Positions 17,976 to 26,274 of a stretch of DNA of 64,000 nucleotides are shown here, one piece after another. The stretch is from NCBI RefSeq assembly GCF_002343915.1, contig NZ_NETK01000001.1:10812001-10876000 (forward strand). Direction: 5' to 3'. A program made the position numbers and the translations under genes. The notes beneath the pieces were generated by a model. That model was not told the origin of the DNA and did no database searches. It worked only from the letters and a program-made list of their open reading frames with translations. This DNA is from Nannocystis exedens. GTDB lineage: Bacteria > Myxococcota_A > Polyangia > Nannocystales > Nannocystaceae. Position 1 is the stretch's first letter. Each line of letters begins with the position of its first letter.

Positions 17976-18644
17976 TCAGGGCAGCGGCGCGACCTCGGCC
18001 GCCTGGACCGCGAGCGAGTCGTCCGCCTGGTCGACGAGGTCGAAGTAGGCGACCTGGCCGCGCTCGAGGTCGACGACGGCGAAGCCGCTGTCGTAGTCGG
18101 GGTGCAGCGTGCCCGGGTTGAGGAACACGAGCGGAGGACCGGCCGGGCGGGCGAACGCGCGGACCATGCGCTGGTGGGTGTGGCCGCCGGCGGCCAGCGG
18201 CAGCGACGGATCGGCGAGCAGATCGGCGAGGGCGAAGTTGGCCTCGAGGTCGTAGCCGGTGTGGTGCGGGCGCAGGCGCACCATGTCGTCGGCGCCGACG
18301 CCGTGGCCGAGCAGGAGATCGCCGCGCACCGTCGCCAGCCGGCGCGTGGCCGGCAAGGCCGAGAGGTAGGCGAGCGTGGCCGGGGCGAGGTCGACGGCGT
18401 GGTGGGCGTGCGTCAAGCCGCGCAGCTCGTCGCCGAGCAGCCAGCGGTCATGGTTGCCGCGCACGGCGAGGACCCGGTGCGCCGCCAGCAAGGCGCAGCA
18501 GCGATCGAGGTCGCCGCGGCCGTCGGCGAGGTCGCCGACGGCGAGGACGGCGTCGAGGGCCTGTCCTTTGAGCCACTGGAGCGCGAGGGCGAGGCGGCGG
18601 TCTTCGGCGTGGATGTCGCCGAGCAGGGCGAAGCGGCGCAGCAC
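17976..18644 (-). CDS. Calcineurin-like metallophosphoesterase
   Basis: 222 residues from GTG 18644, with GGAG seven bases upstream. The metal-binding motifs of the family appear in order: GDIHAE (residues 9-14), GDLADGRGD (37-45), GNHDRW (62-67), GHGVG, and GGHTHQRM near residue 153. These make up the dinuclear metal site of YfcE/MPE-type phosphodiesterases. The short length and absence of a signal peptide suggest a cytosolic enzyme acting on a small phosphodiester, but the substrate cannot be told from sequence. It lies alone between two repeat arrays. Confidence 0.9.
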   Translation of the reverse strand: MLRRFALLGDIHAEDRRLALALQWLKGQALDAVLAVGDLADGRGDLDRCCALLAAHRVLAVRGNHDRWLLGDELRGLTHAHHAVDLAPATLAYLSALPATRRLATVRGDLLLGHGVGADDMVRLRPHHTGYDLEANFALADLLADPSLPLAAGGHTHQRMVRAFARPAGPPLVFLNPGTLHPDYDSGFAVVDLERGQVAYFDLVDQADDSLAVQAAEVAPLP

Positions 18645-18746
18645 TGGGAGGCTCCGAGTATGCCACGCGCGAGGGCAGAGCTCTTGGGCGTGGTTGCTCG
18701 TGGTGCGGGCGCGACAACGCCCGCGCTCGGATCAGCAGCGAGGGGG
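18645..18746. other. Upstream region of the phosphoesterase gene
   Basis: No clear promoter hexamers were recognised. It is part of a 480-base stretch without a gene that also holds array 5. Confidence 0.4.
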
Positions 18747-18792
18747 GGTATGTCCATGGGAACATGTTGTTCAGGACATGTCCTTGCGGCGG
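18747..18792. repeat. 14-nt phased array (array 5)
   Basis: TATG at 18749, CATG at 18763 and CATG at 18777 are spaced by exactly 14 nt. Confidence 0.75.
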
Positions 18793-19126
18793 CTGCGGAT
18801 GGAGGGCGGGCGTCTCGGAGTCGGCGCCCCGAAGCGACTGGGGACCACGCGGGTAGGCCCGCCGGCGGCGCGCTCACCGGAGCAGGCGAGCGACGGGTCG
18901 GGGCTCGATCCGAAGTTCGTGCCGGGATCGTCGGCCAAGCGCGTCGGCGGACCGCGTCGCGCTTCACCGAAGCGGCGGAGGTACTTGACCCTCGGCGCTC
19001 GGCGGCCTCGCGGCGCGAGCAGGTCGGGGCGACCGGAGAAGTCCGAGAGGGGCCGACGGCGAACCTTCCGCACGTCGGTCGCGTCGCCTTCACCGCGGCG
19101 GCGGAGGAACGGGTCGGGGCGCGACC
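18793..19126. repeat. Degenerate tandem copies of the next gene's 3' end
   Basis: AGAAGTCCGAG plus GACGGCGAACC at the 3' end of the hypothetical gene (19128-19160) recur about 93 bp away near 19037. TTCACCGMRGCGGCGGAGG recurs near 18962 and 19090. This suggests old tandem duplication of the gene end. There is no open gene in it. Confidence 0.5.
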
Positions 19127-19681
19127 TCAGAAGTCCGAGGGCGTGCTGAAGTCGACGGCGAACCACAGCACGTGGGTTGCCCCGCCGTCGGCGCGCTTCC
19201 ACATGGCTGGCCCGAGGTACAGGCCGGGGGCGACCTCGCGGAGCTCGTCGCGGATCCGGGCGATGAACCACGGGTTGCCGGGCTGTTCGTAGTCGAGGTA
19301 GACGCACGGCTGGCCGTCGACCACGGAGGGCTCGATGCGGGTGACGAACGGGAACCACTCGAAGCGGCGGACGAGCAGGTCGACCCGGTTGATGCCGCGG
19401 CCCTCGTCGTCGCGTTCAGGGGAGAAGCTCTTGCCGTCCCACGGGAAGCGCGGATGGCCGGCGAAGGCGCGGAGGAAGCGGCCGACAGGGCCGTGTTCGA
19501 GGCCGCGGACGGCCAGCATGCGGCCCTTGGGGCGACCGTCGAGGACGGTGAGATCGTCGGGCACCGCGCCGCGGGCGTAGAGGCCGCGCAGGGCGTCGCT
19601 CGAGAGAGCGGCGAGACGATCGAGGGAGAGGATCCGCTCGGGTGCGGCGGCGCGCGGTTCGGCTCGAGTGGCGGCGGTCAT
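19127..19681 (-). CDS. Hypothetical protein, possibly a small beta-barrel ligand-binding fold
   Basis: 184 residues from ATG 19681. An N-terminal helix (ILSLDRLAALSSDALRGLYA) is followed by a beta-rich domain with LDGRPKGRMLAVRGLE, KSFSPERDDEGRGINR and a C-terminal block PGLYLGPAMWKR...VLWFAVDF. The DGRPKGRM and GLYLGP segments recall lipocalin-like GxWxG proteins, but the match is weak. It has no signal peptide. Function is not known. Confidence 0.7.
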   Translation of the reverse strand: MTAATRAEPRAAAPERILSLDRLAALSSDALRGLYARGAVPDDLTVLDGRPKGRMLAVRGLEHGPVGRFLRAFAGHPRFPWDGKSFSPERDDEGRGINRVDLLVRRFEWFPFVTRIEPSVVDGQPCVYLDYEQPGNPWFIARIRDELREVAPGLYLGPAMWKRADGGATHVLWFAVDFSTPSDF

Positions 19682-19948
19682 GCGGCTCTTCGACGGGGGG
19701 TGAGAGGAGCGGGCCGAGCCACAGCGGGCGGCGCAGCCCGCTGGAGACGGTACGGGAGGTGGAAGGAGCGGTCAATCACACGCGCGGCACGAGCGGCCGC
19801 AGCCGCCGTCCCCGTGCTCGAGGCCGCTGCGAGGCGAGCGGGGTCGCGGCGCCCGAGGGGCGGGCGAGCGGCGGTGACTGTCGTTCGGTCGAGGTCGCTG
19901 CGCGAGGGCGGAGCGAACGGCGGCAAGTCGGTCGCTCGCCTGTCGGCA
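19682..19948. other. Gene-free stretch upstream of the hypothetical gene
   Basis: GC-rich with no supported frame. A promoter for the leftward gene should lie here, but no clear boxes were seen. Confidence 0.4.
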
Positions 19949-20135
19949 GTGATTCCCTGGGCTCCGACGCGAGGTGCGAGCGGTCGCCGCGTGCATGCGG
20001 TGATGGCTCGCCTCGAGGAGAGCGGCGAGCTTGCGGTGATTCCCCCTCGCCTCGACGCGAGCGGCGAGCGCGAGCAGTCTCCCGCGAGCCCGAGGTGATT
20101 CCCTCGTCTCCACGCGGCTGCGAGGAGCGCGGTCG
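19949..20135. repeat. Degenerate repeats around GTGATTCCC
   Basis: GTGATTCCC occurs at 19949, 20036 and 20095, each followed by a CTC/GCC-rich string and GACGCGAG or similar. The copies are diverged and not evenly spaced. Confidence 0.5.
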
Positions 20136-20205
20136 CCACGTCGGTGCGGAAAGGATCGACGGAGATCCGCGGCAGGAGGATCGCCGTCGTGCTCTCGAGC
20201 ACCGC

Positions 20206-20278
20206 GCACGCGAGCGAGGCGAGGCGCAGGCGCGCTCGCTCGCCGCGTGCGAGGCACGCGAGCGAGGCGAGGCGCAGG
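20206..20278. repeat. 25-bp perfect direct repeat, 48 bp apart
   Basis: A 25-base string starting GCACGCGAGCGAGGCGAGGC occurs at 20206-20230 and again, identical, at 20254-20278. It lies just past the 3' end of the tRNA gene. Confidence 0.85.
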
Positions 20279-20309
20279 AGATCAACGAGAGGCCGCCCGA
20301 CCGCGGCGG

Positions 20310-20386
20310 TGGTGAACAATGCGGGATTTGAACCCGCGACCTTTTGATCTCAAATCAAACGCCCTACCCAGCTGGGCGAAGTGCTC
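20310..20386 (-). tRNA. tRNA with anticodon UGA, short variable loop, CCA encoded
   Basis: Leftward, 77 nt folds as: acceptor GAGCACT/ATTGTTC, U8, D-stem GCCC/GGGC, anticodon stem TTTGA/TCAAA (five perfect pairs) with 7-nt loop TTTGAGA, 5-nt variable loop AGGTC, T-stem GCGGG/CCCGC with loop TTCAAAT, then A73 and encoded CCA. The anticodon reads UGA, which would be serine. Serine tRNAs carry a long variable arm, and this one does not. The acceptor has a G3:U70 wobble, the alanine identity pair, and a C6/U67 mismatch. It could be an atypical functional tRNA or a decaying copy. The folding is certain; the charging identity is not. Confidence 0.75.
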
Positions 20387-20448
20387 TGGCCTCGGCCCAC
20401 GTGGCGGCCTCTCGCCCGCGAGCGTAGCCCCGAGACCGCGATCTTCAC

Positions 20449-20464
20449 AAGCGCCGCGGCGCTT
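20449..20464. other. 16-bp perfect palindrome AAGCGCCGCGGCGCTT
   Basis: It lies between the divergent tRNA and barrel genes, 36 bases before the ATG at 20501. It could be an operator or a 5' hairpin; no regulator is known. Confidence 0.45.
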
Positions 20465-20500
20465 GGCTCGCCGGCGCGCGTCGCCTACCCTGGCGGAGCC

Positions 20501-21250
20501 ATGAAGCTCCATCGACTCGCACTCTCCGTCTCGCTCGTCTGCGCCCTGGGGTCCATCGCAACCACCGCAGAGGCAGCCAGGGTCGCGCCGAAGGGCAAGG
20601 TCCGCGTCCACCTCGACACCGAGGTGCTGTCGTGGACGCACGGCCGTCCATACTACGACCCCGGCGAGGCGCCCGACCCGGCGAACCCGCGCTGGAACGT
20701 CATCGGCTTCGGCGCGGGTCGCCCGGTCACCATCGACGGCAACCCGATCGGCGGGGCGTCGGTGATCGCGCTCGGTGTCGGCTACGGCATTCACCGCCAC
20801 CTGATCCTCGGCGCGCGCTTCGGCATGAACCTGAGCCACTCGTTCGATCGCAACAACGATCCCAACGACGACGAGAACGACGACTCGCAGACGTCGTTCG
20901 TCGGCACGTTCACGCCGTACCTCGAGATCCTGCCGATCGCCGAGGGGCCGGTGCTGCCGTTCATCCTCGTCCGCACCGGCTTCACCGGCGCGACGCTGAC
21001 GAGCAACGACGGGCCCAACTGGACCCGCGGCGGGGCGATGGCGCCGCTGCTCGGCGTCGGCTTCGGCGCCCACGCGTTCGTGACGCCGTACTTCTCGATC
21101 GACTTCGGCCTGACGTTCGACTATCGGTGGGTCCACGGCGTCGGCCGCGTCGGCGGTCCCGCGATCCCGCCGGGGCCGGCGCCGGTGTGGAGCCGCACCG
21201 CCCAGTCGTTCACGCTGGCGGGGACGCTCGGACTGTCGACCTGGTTTTGA
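20501..21250 (+). CDS. Small outer-membrane beta-barrel protein
   Basis: 249 residues from ATG 20501 (MKLHRLALSVSLVCALGS), with a signal peptide ending TTAEA. The frame is open further upstream, but that part overlaps the tRNA, so the ATG with the signal peptide was chosen. The mature part alternates hydrophobic and polar residues (VIALGVGYGIHRHLILGARF, PYFSIDFGLTFDYRW). It includes an acidic loop DRNNDPNDDENDD that could be a surface loop or Ca-binding. It ends GLSTWF, the terminal Phe of an outer-membrane barrel. Likely an OmpA- or OmpW-like small porin; the exact family is unknown. Confidence 0.8.
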   Translation: MKLHRLALSVSLVCALGSIATTAEAARVAPKGKVRVHLDTEVLSWTHGRPYYDPGEAPDPANPRWNVIGFGAGRPVTIDGNPIGGASVIALGVGYGIHRHLILGARFGMNLSHSFDRNNDPNDDENDDSQTSFVGTFTPYLEILPIAEGPVLPFILVRTGFTGATLTSNDGPNWTRGGAMAPLLGVGFGAHAFVTPYFSIDFGLTFDYRWVHGVGRVGGPAIPPGPAPVWSRTAQSFTLAGTLGLSTWF

Positions 21251-21260
21251 GCCGACACGT

Positions 21261-21285
21261 CGGGGCGCGGGCGGTCGGCGCCCCG
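21261..21285 (+). terminator. GC hairpin after the small barrel gene
   Basis: CGGGGCG at 21261-21267 pairs with CGCCCCG at 21279-21285 around an 11-base loop, 11 bases past the stop. There is no U-tract. Confidence 0.45.
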
Positions 21286-21469
21286 CGAGGTCGAGCGGGC
21301 CGATCGCGCAGCGCGTGGAGGCGAGGAGCCGCGGCCGTCGCGACCTCGCCGCGGCGTCGAGCTGGATCGCCTCGGCGACCGTCCCTTCGCAGCACGACCC
21401 GCGCAGGAGGGCAGGGGCTCGCGGCGCGTCGAGCCCGTGCGGCCGGTCGCTGCCGAGGGTGTCTGCCTG

Positions 21470-21520
21470 AACATGTCTTTGAAGGCATGTTTGGAAGAGC
21501 ATGTGCAATCAGACATGCCC
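21470..21520. repeat. 14-nt phased GGACATGTC array (array 6)
   Basis: CATG starts at 21472, 21486, 21500 and 21514, exactly 14 nt apart. It lies in a convergent gap between the barrel and DUF418 genes. Confidence 0.9.
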
Positions 21521-21563
21521 GTTCGTCGGGGCGGCCGCTGACGTCGAGCTGCCGGCGGTCGGT

Positions 21564-22691
21564 TCACTCCTTGCGCTCGGGGTCGCGGAGGAGCCGGCGC
21601 AGCAGGGCCTCCGCGGGGCCCTGGCGGCCGCGGCGGCGCGAGAGCTCGGCGAGCGCGACGGTCAGCGCCCACACGCCGAACCCGACGGCCGCGGCGACCG
21701 AGGGGCGCAGCCGGCCGCCGAGGCCGGCCCAGTAGGGTTCGAAGAGGAGCTGCCAGGCGAGGGACTGCGCGAGGTAGCAGCTCAGCGACCGCTGGCCGCA
21801 GGCGACCAGGGCGGTGACCAGGGGGCCGCGACGCTCGCCGATCCGCGCGGCGACGATGGCGACCAGCGCGGCGTAGCCGAAGCCGCCGGCGTAGCCGGTG
21901 AGGGTGTGCAGGGCGGTCGCGGCGATCTGCGGCGCTGCGGCGTCGCCCCACCAGCCGGCCTGCACGGCGACCAGCGGCCAGCCGCCGAGGGCGGCCACGC
22001 CGATGCCGATCGTCGCGGTGCGGCGCAGCCACGGCAGGTGCCGCCCGGGTCGCTCGAGCACGCCATGGCGCGCCGCCCACAGCCCGAGCAGGAACGGCCC
22101 CGCGGCCATGACGGCGAACAGCGGGGTGGTGGCGATCCAGCCGATCACGCGGTACGCCGCGGAGAGCAGCGGACCGGTCACGAGCTCGGCGTCGGCGCCG
22201 TCGGGGATGAAGCGGGCGGCGACGCCGAAGGCGAGGGCGCCGAGGACGAGGCACCCGCCCGCGCCGGCGAGGAGGAGGCGCTCGCGGCTGCGGGTGGCGG
22301 CGAGCAGGAGCAGCACCAGGAGGCCGTAGGCGCCCAGGATGTCGCCGTGGAACAGCAGCAGCGCGTGCATGAAGCCGAAGCCGACGAGCCAGCGGCCGCG
22401 TCGGCGCAGGCGGGCGCGGGCCTCGGGCTCGTCGGCGCCGGCGCGGCGGTGACGGGCCAGGAGCTGGGCGACGCCGTAGCCGAACAGCGCGGCGAACATC
22501 GGGTAGCCGCGGCTATCGACGAACAGGGCGTGAAAGCCGGTGACGAGGTGATCGCCGGGGTCGGTCGGGGCCGCGGCCAGCACCTGCGCGTGGGCCAGGG
22601 CGATGACCAGGAGCATGACGCCCCGGCCGAGGTCGGGCGCGAGGGCGCGGGGAGCGGACGAGGGCGGTGGAGCGGGTAGATCGGCGGACAT
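21564..22691 (-). CDS. DUF418/YeiB-family membrane protein
   Basis: 375 residues from ATG 22691 (MSADLPAPPPSS). About ten hydrophobic segments are visible. Family signatures include the N-terminal GRGVMLLVIALAHAQ, FALFGYGVAQL-type segments, GPFLLGLWAARHG in the middle and, near the C-terminus, ACGQRSLSCYLAQSLAW, the hallmark of the DUF418 domain. Members are inner-membrane proteins of unknown, possibly transport, function. It is divergent from a TetR regulator across an 86-bp gap holding a perfect operator, so it is probably that regulator's target. Confidence 0.88.
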   Translation of the reverse strand: MSADLPAPPPSSAPRALAPDLGRGVMLLVIALAHAQVLAAAPTDPGDHLVTGFHALFVDSRGYPMFAALFGYGVAQLLARHRRAGADEPEARARLRRRGRWLVGFGFMHALLLFHGDILGAYGLLVLLLLAATRSRERLLLAGAGGCLVLGALAFGVAARFIPDGADAELVTGPLLSAAYRVIGWIATTPLFAVMAAGPFLLGLWAARHGVLERPGRHLPWLRRTATIGIGVAALGGWPLVAVQAGWWGDAAAPQIAATALHTLTGYAGGFGYAALVAIVAARIGERRGPLVTALVACGQRSLSCYLAQSLAWQLLFEPYWAGLGGRLRPSVAAAVGFGVWALTVALAELSRRRGRQGPAEALLRRLLRDPERKE

Positions 22692-22742
22692 TTGCGGGAT
22701 GCCTGGGTTTTGGCTACGCAAACGTATCTAAAGGATCGTGAT

Positions 22743-22764
22743 TAAGATACGTGGCCGTATCTTA
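22743..22764. promoter_or_regulatory. Operator for the TetR regulator
   Basis: TAAGATACG (22743-22751) and CGTATCTTA (22756-22764) are perfect inverted 9-bp arms around TGGC. A further half-site CGTATCT lies at 22723-22729. The position between the divergent tetR and DUF418 genes and the size fit a TetR dimer site that would control both. Confidence 0.85.
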
Positions 22765-22777
22765 AGTGAAGGGGGAT

Positions 22778-23380
22778 ATGACGAAACAGGCGACACGCAG
22801 GCGTGGGGACGACCTGGTCCGCAGCATCCACGAGGCGGTGCTGGCCGAGCTGGCGGAGGTCGGCCTGGGCCGGCTGACGATGGAGGGCATCGCCAGGCGG
22901 GCGCGCACGGCCAAGACGTCGCTGTATCGCCGCTGGGCCTCGCCGCACGACGTGCTGCTGGACGCGATCCACGACGAGCACCCGCAGGAGGTGCCGTCGC
23001 CCTCGGCCGACGACCTGCGCGGCGACCTGATCCGGGCGCTGCGGCAGCTGGTCGAGTGGACGCGCTCGCCGACGGCGGCCGCGGCGGCGGCGATCCTCGG
23101 CGAGCGCAAGCGCTACCCCGAGCTCGCGGCGGCCCTCTACGAGCGCGTGTTCGACGCCCGCGGCGGCCGGTTCACGCTGACGGTGCTGCGCTACTACGCG
23201 GCCCGCGGTCACCTCGACCCGGCCCTGATCACGCCCGTGGTGGCCGACATCGGCGAGGCGCTGGTGCTCAAGCACAGCCTCGACGCCGACGCGCCGCCGA
23301 GCGACGAGCAGCTGGCGGCGATCGTCGATCAGGCCATCCTGCCCGCCGTCGGTCGCGGGCCGCAGCGGGCGGCGCGCTGA
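22778..23380 (+). CDS. TetR-family transcriptional regulator
   Basis: 200 residues. ATG 22778 was chosen because AAGGGGG lies just upstream; GTG 22766 is in frame but without a site. Residues 10-55 form the TetR helix-turn-helix: IHEAVLAELAEVGLGRLTME then GIARRARTAKTSLYRRWASP. The C-terminal ligand domain resembles the TetR_C_33/AcrR-like group with an Arg/Tyr-rich helix. It probably represses its own gene and the divergent DUF418 gene through the palindrome at 22743-22764. The inducer is unknown. Confidence 0.93.
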   Translation: MTKQATRRRGDDLVRSIHEAVLAELAEVGLGRLTMEGIARRARTAKTSLYRRWASPHDVLLDAIHDEHPQEVPSPSADDLRGDLIRALRQLVEWTRSPTAAAAAAILGERKRYPELAAALYERVFDARGGRFTLTVLRYYAARGHLDPALITPVVADIGEALVLKHSLDADAPPSDEQLAAIVDQAILPAVGRGPQRAAR

Positions 23381-23474
23381 CGCGGGCGCTGGCCCGTGCG
23401 CGCGCCCGGAAACCCGACCGGCGACGTCCGCGCGCGCCGGGCTCCGCTGACCGCGAGCCCGATCCAGCGGGACG

Positions 23475-23625
23475 AAGATGTCCCGAGGAACATGCTGGCC
23501 GGGGCATGTCCTCGCGCGCATGTCTGCTCGGGCGTGTCGCTTCGGACATGCCCGAACGGTCAGTCGACTCGCGAGCATGCCTGATCGCGCATGTCTTTAA
23601 AGACATGCCCGAGCGGTCAGTCCTT
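23475..23625. repeat. 14-nt phased array (array 7), eleven units
   Basis: Cores begin at 23477, 23491, 23505, 23519, 23533, 23547, 23561, 23576, 23590, 23604 and 23618. All steps are 14 nt except one of 15. The last unit overlaps the stop codon of the leftward penicillin-binding protein gene. This is the longest array in the window and lies in a convergent gap. Confidence 0.95.
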
Positions 23626-26274
23626 GAAGTACAGCGTGGCCGAGGGCATGCCGGCGACCGGCTCTTCGCCGGTGCGGGCGTCGACGTTGCGGCTGGAGAT
23701 CCCCGGGGGCCGGTGGAGCGGCAGGTTCTCGTGCGGGATCCCGGCGACCACCCCGGCCATGAACTGCGTCCACATGGGCGTCGCGGTGGTGTAGCTGGCG
23801 TCCTCGTCGCCGAGCGAGCGCTCGTAGGTGTCGTCGCCCATCCACGCCGCGGTCATGTGGCGCGAGGTGAAGCCGACGAACCAGGTGTCGGTGGTGTAGG
23901 CGTTCTTCGACGCGGTGCCCGACTTGCCGCCGGCGGGGACGCCGATCTGCGAGGCGCGGCCGCCGATGCCGGCCGTCACGACCTCGCGCATGAGGCGGGT
24001 GATGAGGAAGGCGGTGCGGTCGTCGACCACCTGGCGCGGGCCGTGGACGGCGAGGGCGGCCATGCGATCGAGGCGACCGGCGACGTCGAGGCCGGCGTCG
24101 AGCGGGTGGCGCTGGTCGAGCAGGAGCTGGCCGCGCTTGTCGATCACGCGGCGGATGTAGATCGGGTCGACCCAGGAGCCGCCGCGGACGAAGATCGAGA
24201 AGGCGCGCGACAGCTCGTCGGTGCGCACGCACGAGGCGCCCAGCGACAGCGCGCGGTCGGCGATGAGCTCGGTGGTGAAGCCGAGCCGGCGCGCCCACGC
24301 GACCACCTTGTCGGCGCCGAGGCTGACGAACAGGCGGATCGAGGGCAGGTTGAGCGACTTGATCAGGGCGGTGCGCAGCAGCACCTTGCCGTCGAGGGTC
24401 TGGCCGATGTTCTGCGGGTTCCAGGTCTCGCCCGGCTCGGGCACGTAGGGCTTGTCCTCGAGCACCGAGCCCATGGTGTACTGGCCGCCGTCGAGCGCCA
24501 GCGCGTAGTAGATGGCCTTGAACACGCTGCCGGGCTGGCGGCAGGCCTGGGTGGTGCGGTTGAACTGCGAGCGATCGTAGTCGAGGCCGCCCTCCATCGC
24601 CTCGACCTCGCCGGTGTCGTGCGCCATCGTGTAGATCGCGGCCTCGACCCGCGGCATCTGGCCGAGCTCGACCTGCGGCAGGCCGGTGGCCTCGTCGGGC
24701 GGCTCGAGCGCGACTGCCCCGGCGGACGTGTCCCCGGAGTCATTCGCGGCGCTCTCGGCGGCGGCCGCCTCGTCGTCGATCTCGGCGATCACGCTGCGCC
24801 GCTTCTGCGCCGGCCGCACCCACACGACGTCGCCGGCCTCGATCGCCTCGTCGACGCGGGTGATCTTGACGTCGTTGACGCCGGTGTTGCGGTCGTAGCG
24901 CGAGGCCCACGCCATCTTCTTCAGCGGCAGCAGGGCCTCGACCTTGCCGACGCGGACCTTGGCCTGCTTGGCGCTGACCTCGGTCACCAGCGCGAGCCGC
25001 CAGCGCTGCGGGTCGGCCGTCATCGCGTCGTCGCCGTACTCGGCGGCGGTGCGCTCGAGCAGGGTGGCGCGAGCTGTCTCGTCGGCCAGGTGCGCGACCG
25101 GCCCGCGCCAGCCCTGCCGGCGGTCGATCCGGCGCAGCGCCGAGTCGATCGCGGCGTGGGCCTGGGCGCCCATCTCGATGTTGGCGGCGGTCTCGATCTG
25201 CAGGCCGTCCTGCAGCACCGCGGCCTCGCCGAAGCGGAGCCCGGCCTCGCGCCGCACGTGCTCAGCGTAGTAAGGGGCGCGCAGGCGGAACACGTCCGGC
25301 GGCTGCGCGGCCAGCTTGAGCGGCTCGTCGTCGGCGGCGTCGCGCTCGGCCGGGGTGATCGCGCCGGCCTCGACCATGTCCTGCAGCACCACCGAGCGCC
25401 GCTTGAGCGCGCGCTCGGGGCTGGCGATCGGGCTGTAGCGCGAGGGCGCCCGCGCGAGCCCGGCGATCAGCGCGGCCTCGGCGAGGGTCAGCTCGTGCAG
25501 TTCCTTGCCGAAGTAACGGCTCGCCGCCGCGGCGACGCCGTAGGCGCCGTGACCGAGGAAGATCTTGTTGAGGTAGATCTCGAGGATCCGCCACTTGCCG
25601 AGCCGCCCCTCGATCCGCAGCGACAGCAGCGCCTCCCGCAGCTTGCGATCGAGGGTGCGCTCGTCGCTGAGGAAGCCCTTGGCGACCTGCTGCGTGATCG
25701 TGCTGCCGCCCTGGATCACGGTGCCCGAGCGCAGGTTGGCCAGAGTGGCGCGCGCCAGGCCGCGCCAGTCGAGACCGGCGTGGGTGAAGAAGCGGCGATC
25801 CTCGACCGAGAGGAAGGCCTGGATCAGGCGGTCGGGGATCTCGTCGATCGGGGCGTAGGCCCGATGCTCGCGCGCGAGCTCGGCGAGGACGCTGCCGTCG
25901 ACGGCGTAGATCCGCGTGACGCCGGGCGCGAGCGCGTCGTACTGCTCGACGCCGGCGATGTCGGGCAGGGCGGCGTCATAGGCCCGATAGACCCGCACGC
26001 CGACGTAGCCCAACACCACCGCGATGCACGCGGCCGCGAACACGTAGTAGCGCACGAGCCAGCCGAACAGGCCGGCGCGCGCCGGATTGACGACCCACAC
26101 GCGCGATCCGTCCGCGAGCGGCGACGGACCTGCGGGCCCCGAACGCCGCGGAGCGGCCGGCGGCGGCGGAGGGCCCGGAGGGGCTGCCCCTGCGGATCCG
26201 GCAGGTCGCGAAGGGGCAGCGTCGCCGGCGACGGGACCGGCAGGTGGGACAGGCGGCTGTGCTCCCGGCTGCAC
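23617..26274 (-). CDS. Class A penicillin-binding protein (transglycosylase/transpeptidase)
   Basis: 885 residues from GTG 26274, directly after the TGA of the upstream gene. A Pro-rich cytosolic tail (1-60) precedes one membrane helix (about 73-95). The family 51 transglycosylase domain follows, with SVEDRRFFTHAGLDWRGLAR (catalytic Glu in VED), GGSTITQQVAK, RKLREALLSLRIEGRLGK and IFLGHGAYGVAAAA. The transpeptidase domain has QPGSVFK (SxxK, about residue 583), SLNLPS (SxN) and GGKSGTASKN (KTG-type motif, about residue 781). It polymerises and crosslinks peptidoglycan in the periplasm. A low-complexity insert near 24720-24780 separates the domains. Probably co-transcribed with the TM protein upstream. 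Confidence 0.95.
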   Translation of the reverse strand: MQPGAQPPVPPAGPVAGDAAPSRPAGSAGAAPPGPPPPPAAPRRSGPAGPSPLADGSRVWVVNPARAGLFGWLVRYYVFAAACIAVVLGYVGVRVYRAYDAALPDIAGVEQYDALAPGVTRIYAVDGSVLAELAREHRAYAPIDEIPDRLIQAFLSVEDRRFFTHAGLDWRGLARATLANLRSGTVIQGGSTITQQVAKGFLSDERTLDRKLREALLSLRIEGRLGKWRILEIYLNKIFLGHGAYGVAAAASRYFGKELHELTLAEAALIAGLARAPSRYSPIASPERALKRRSVVLQDMVEAGAITPAERDAADDEPLKLAAQPPDVFRLRAPYYAEHVRREAGLRFGEAAVLQDGLQIETAANIEMGAQAHAAIDSALRRIDRRQGWRGPVAHLADETARATLLERTAAEYGDDAMTADPQRWRLALVTEVSAKQAKVRVGKVEALLPLKKMAWASRYDRNTGVNDVKITRVDEAIEAGDVVWVRPAQKRRSVIAEIDDEAAAAESAANDSGDTSAGAVALEPPDEATGLPQVELGQMPRVEAAIYTMAHDTGEVEAMEGGLDYDRSQFNRTTQACRQPGSVFKAIYYALALDGGQYTMGSVLEDKPYVPEPGETWNPQNIGQTLDGKVLLRTALIKSLNLPSIRLFVSLGADKVVAWARRLGFTTELIADRALSLGASCVRTDELSRAFSIFVRGGSWVDPIYIRRVIDKRGQLLLDQRHPLDAGLDVAGRLDRMAALAVHGPRQVVDDRTAFLITRLMREVVTAGIGGRASQIGVPAGGKSGTASKNAYTTDTWFVGFTSRHMTAAWMGDDTYERSLGDEDASYTTATPMWTQFMAGVVAGIPHENLPLHRPPGISSRNVDARTGEEPVAGMPSATLYFKD

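Noticed and set aside
19949..20135. Possible small RNA or protein in the GTGATTCCC repeats
   Set aside because: No start with ribosome site, no promoter, and the repeats are diverged and unevenly spaced.
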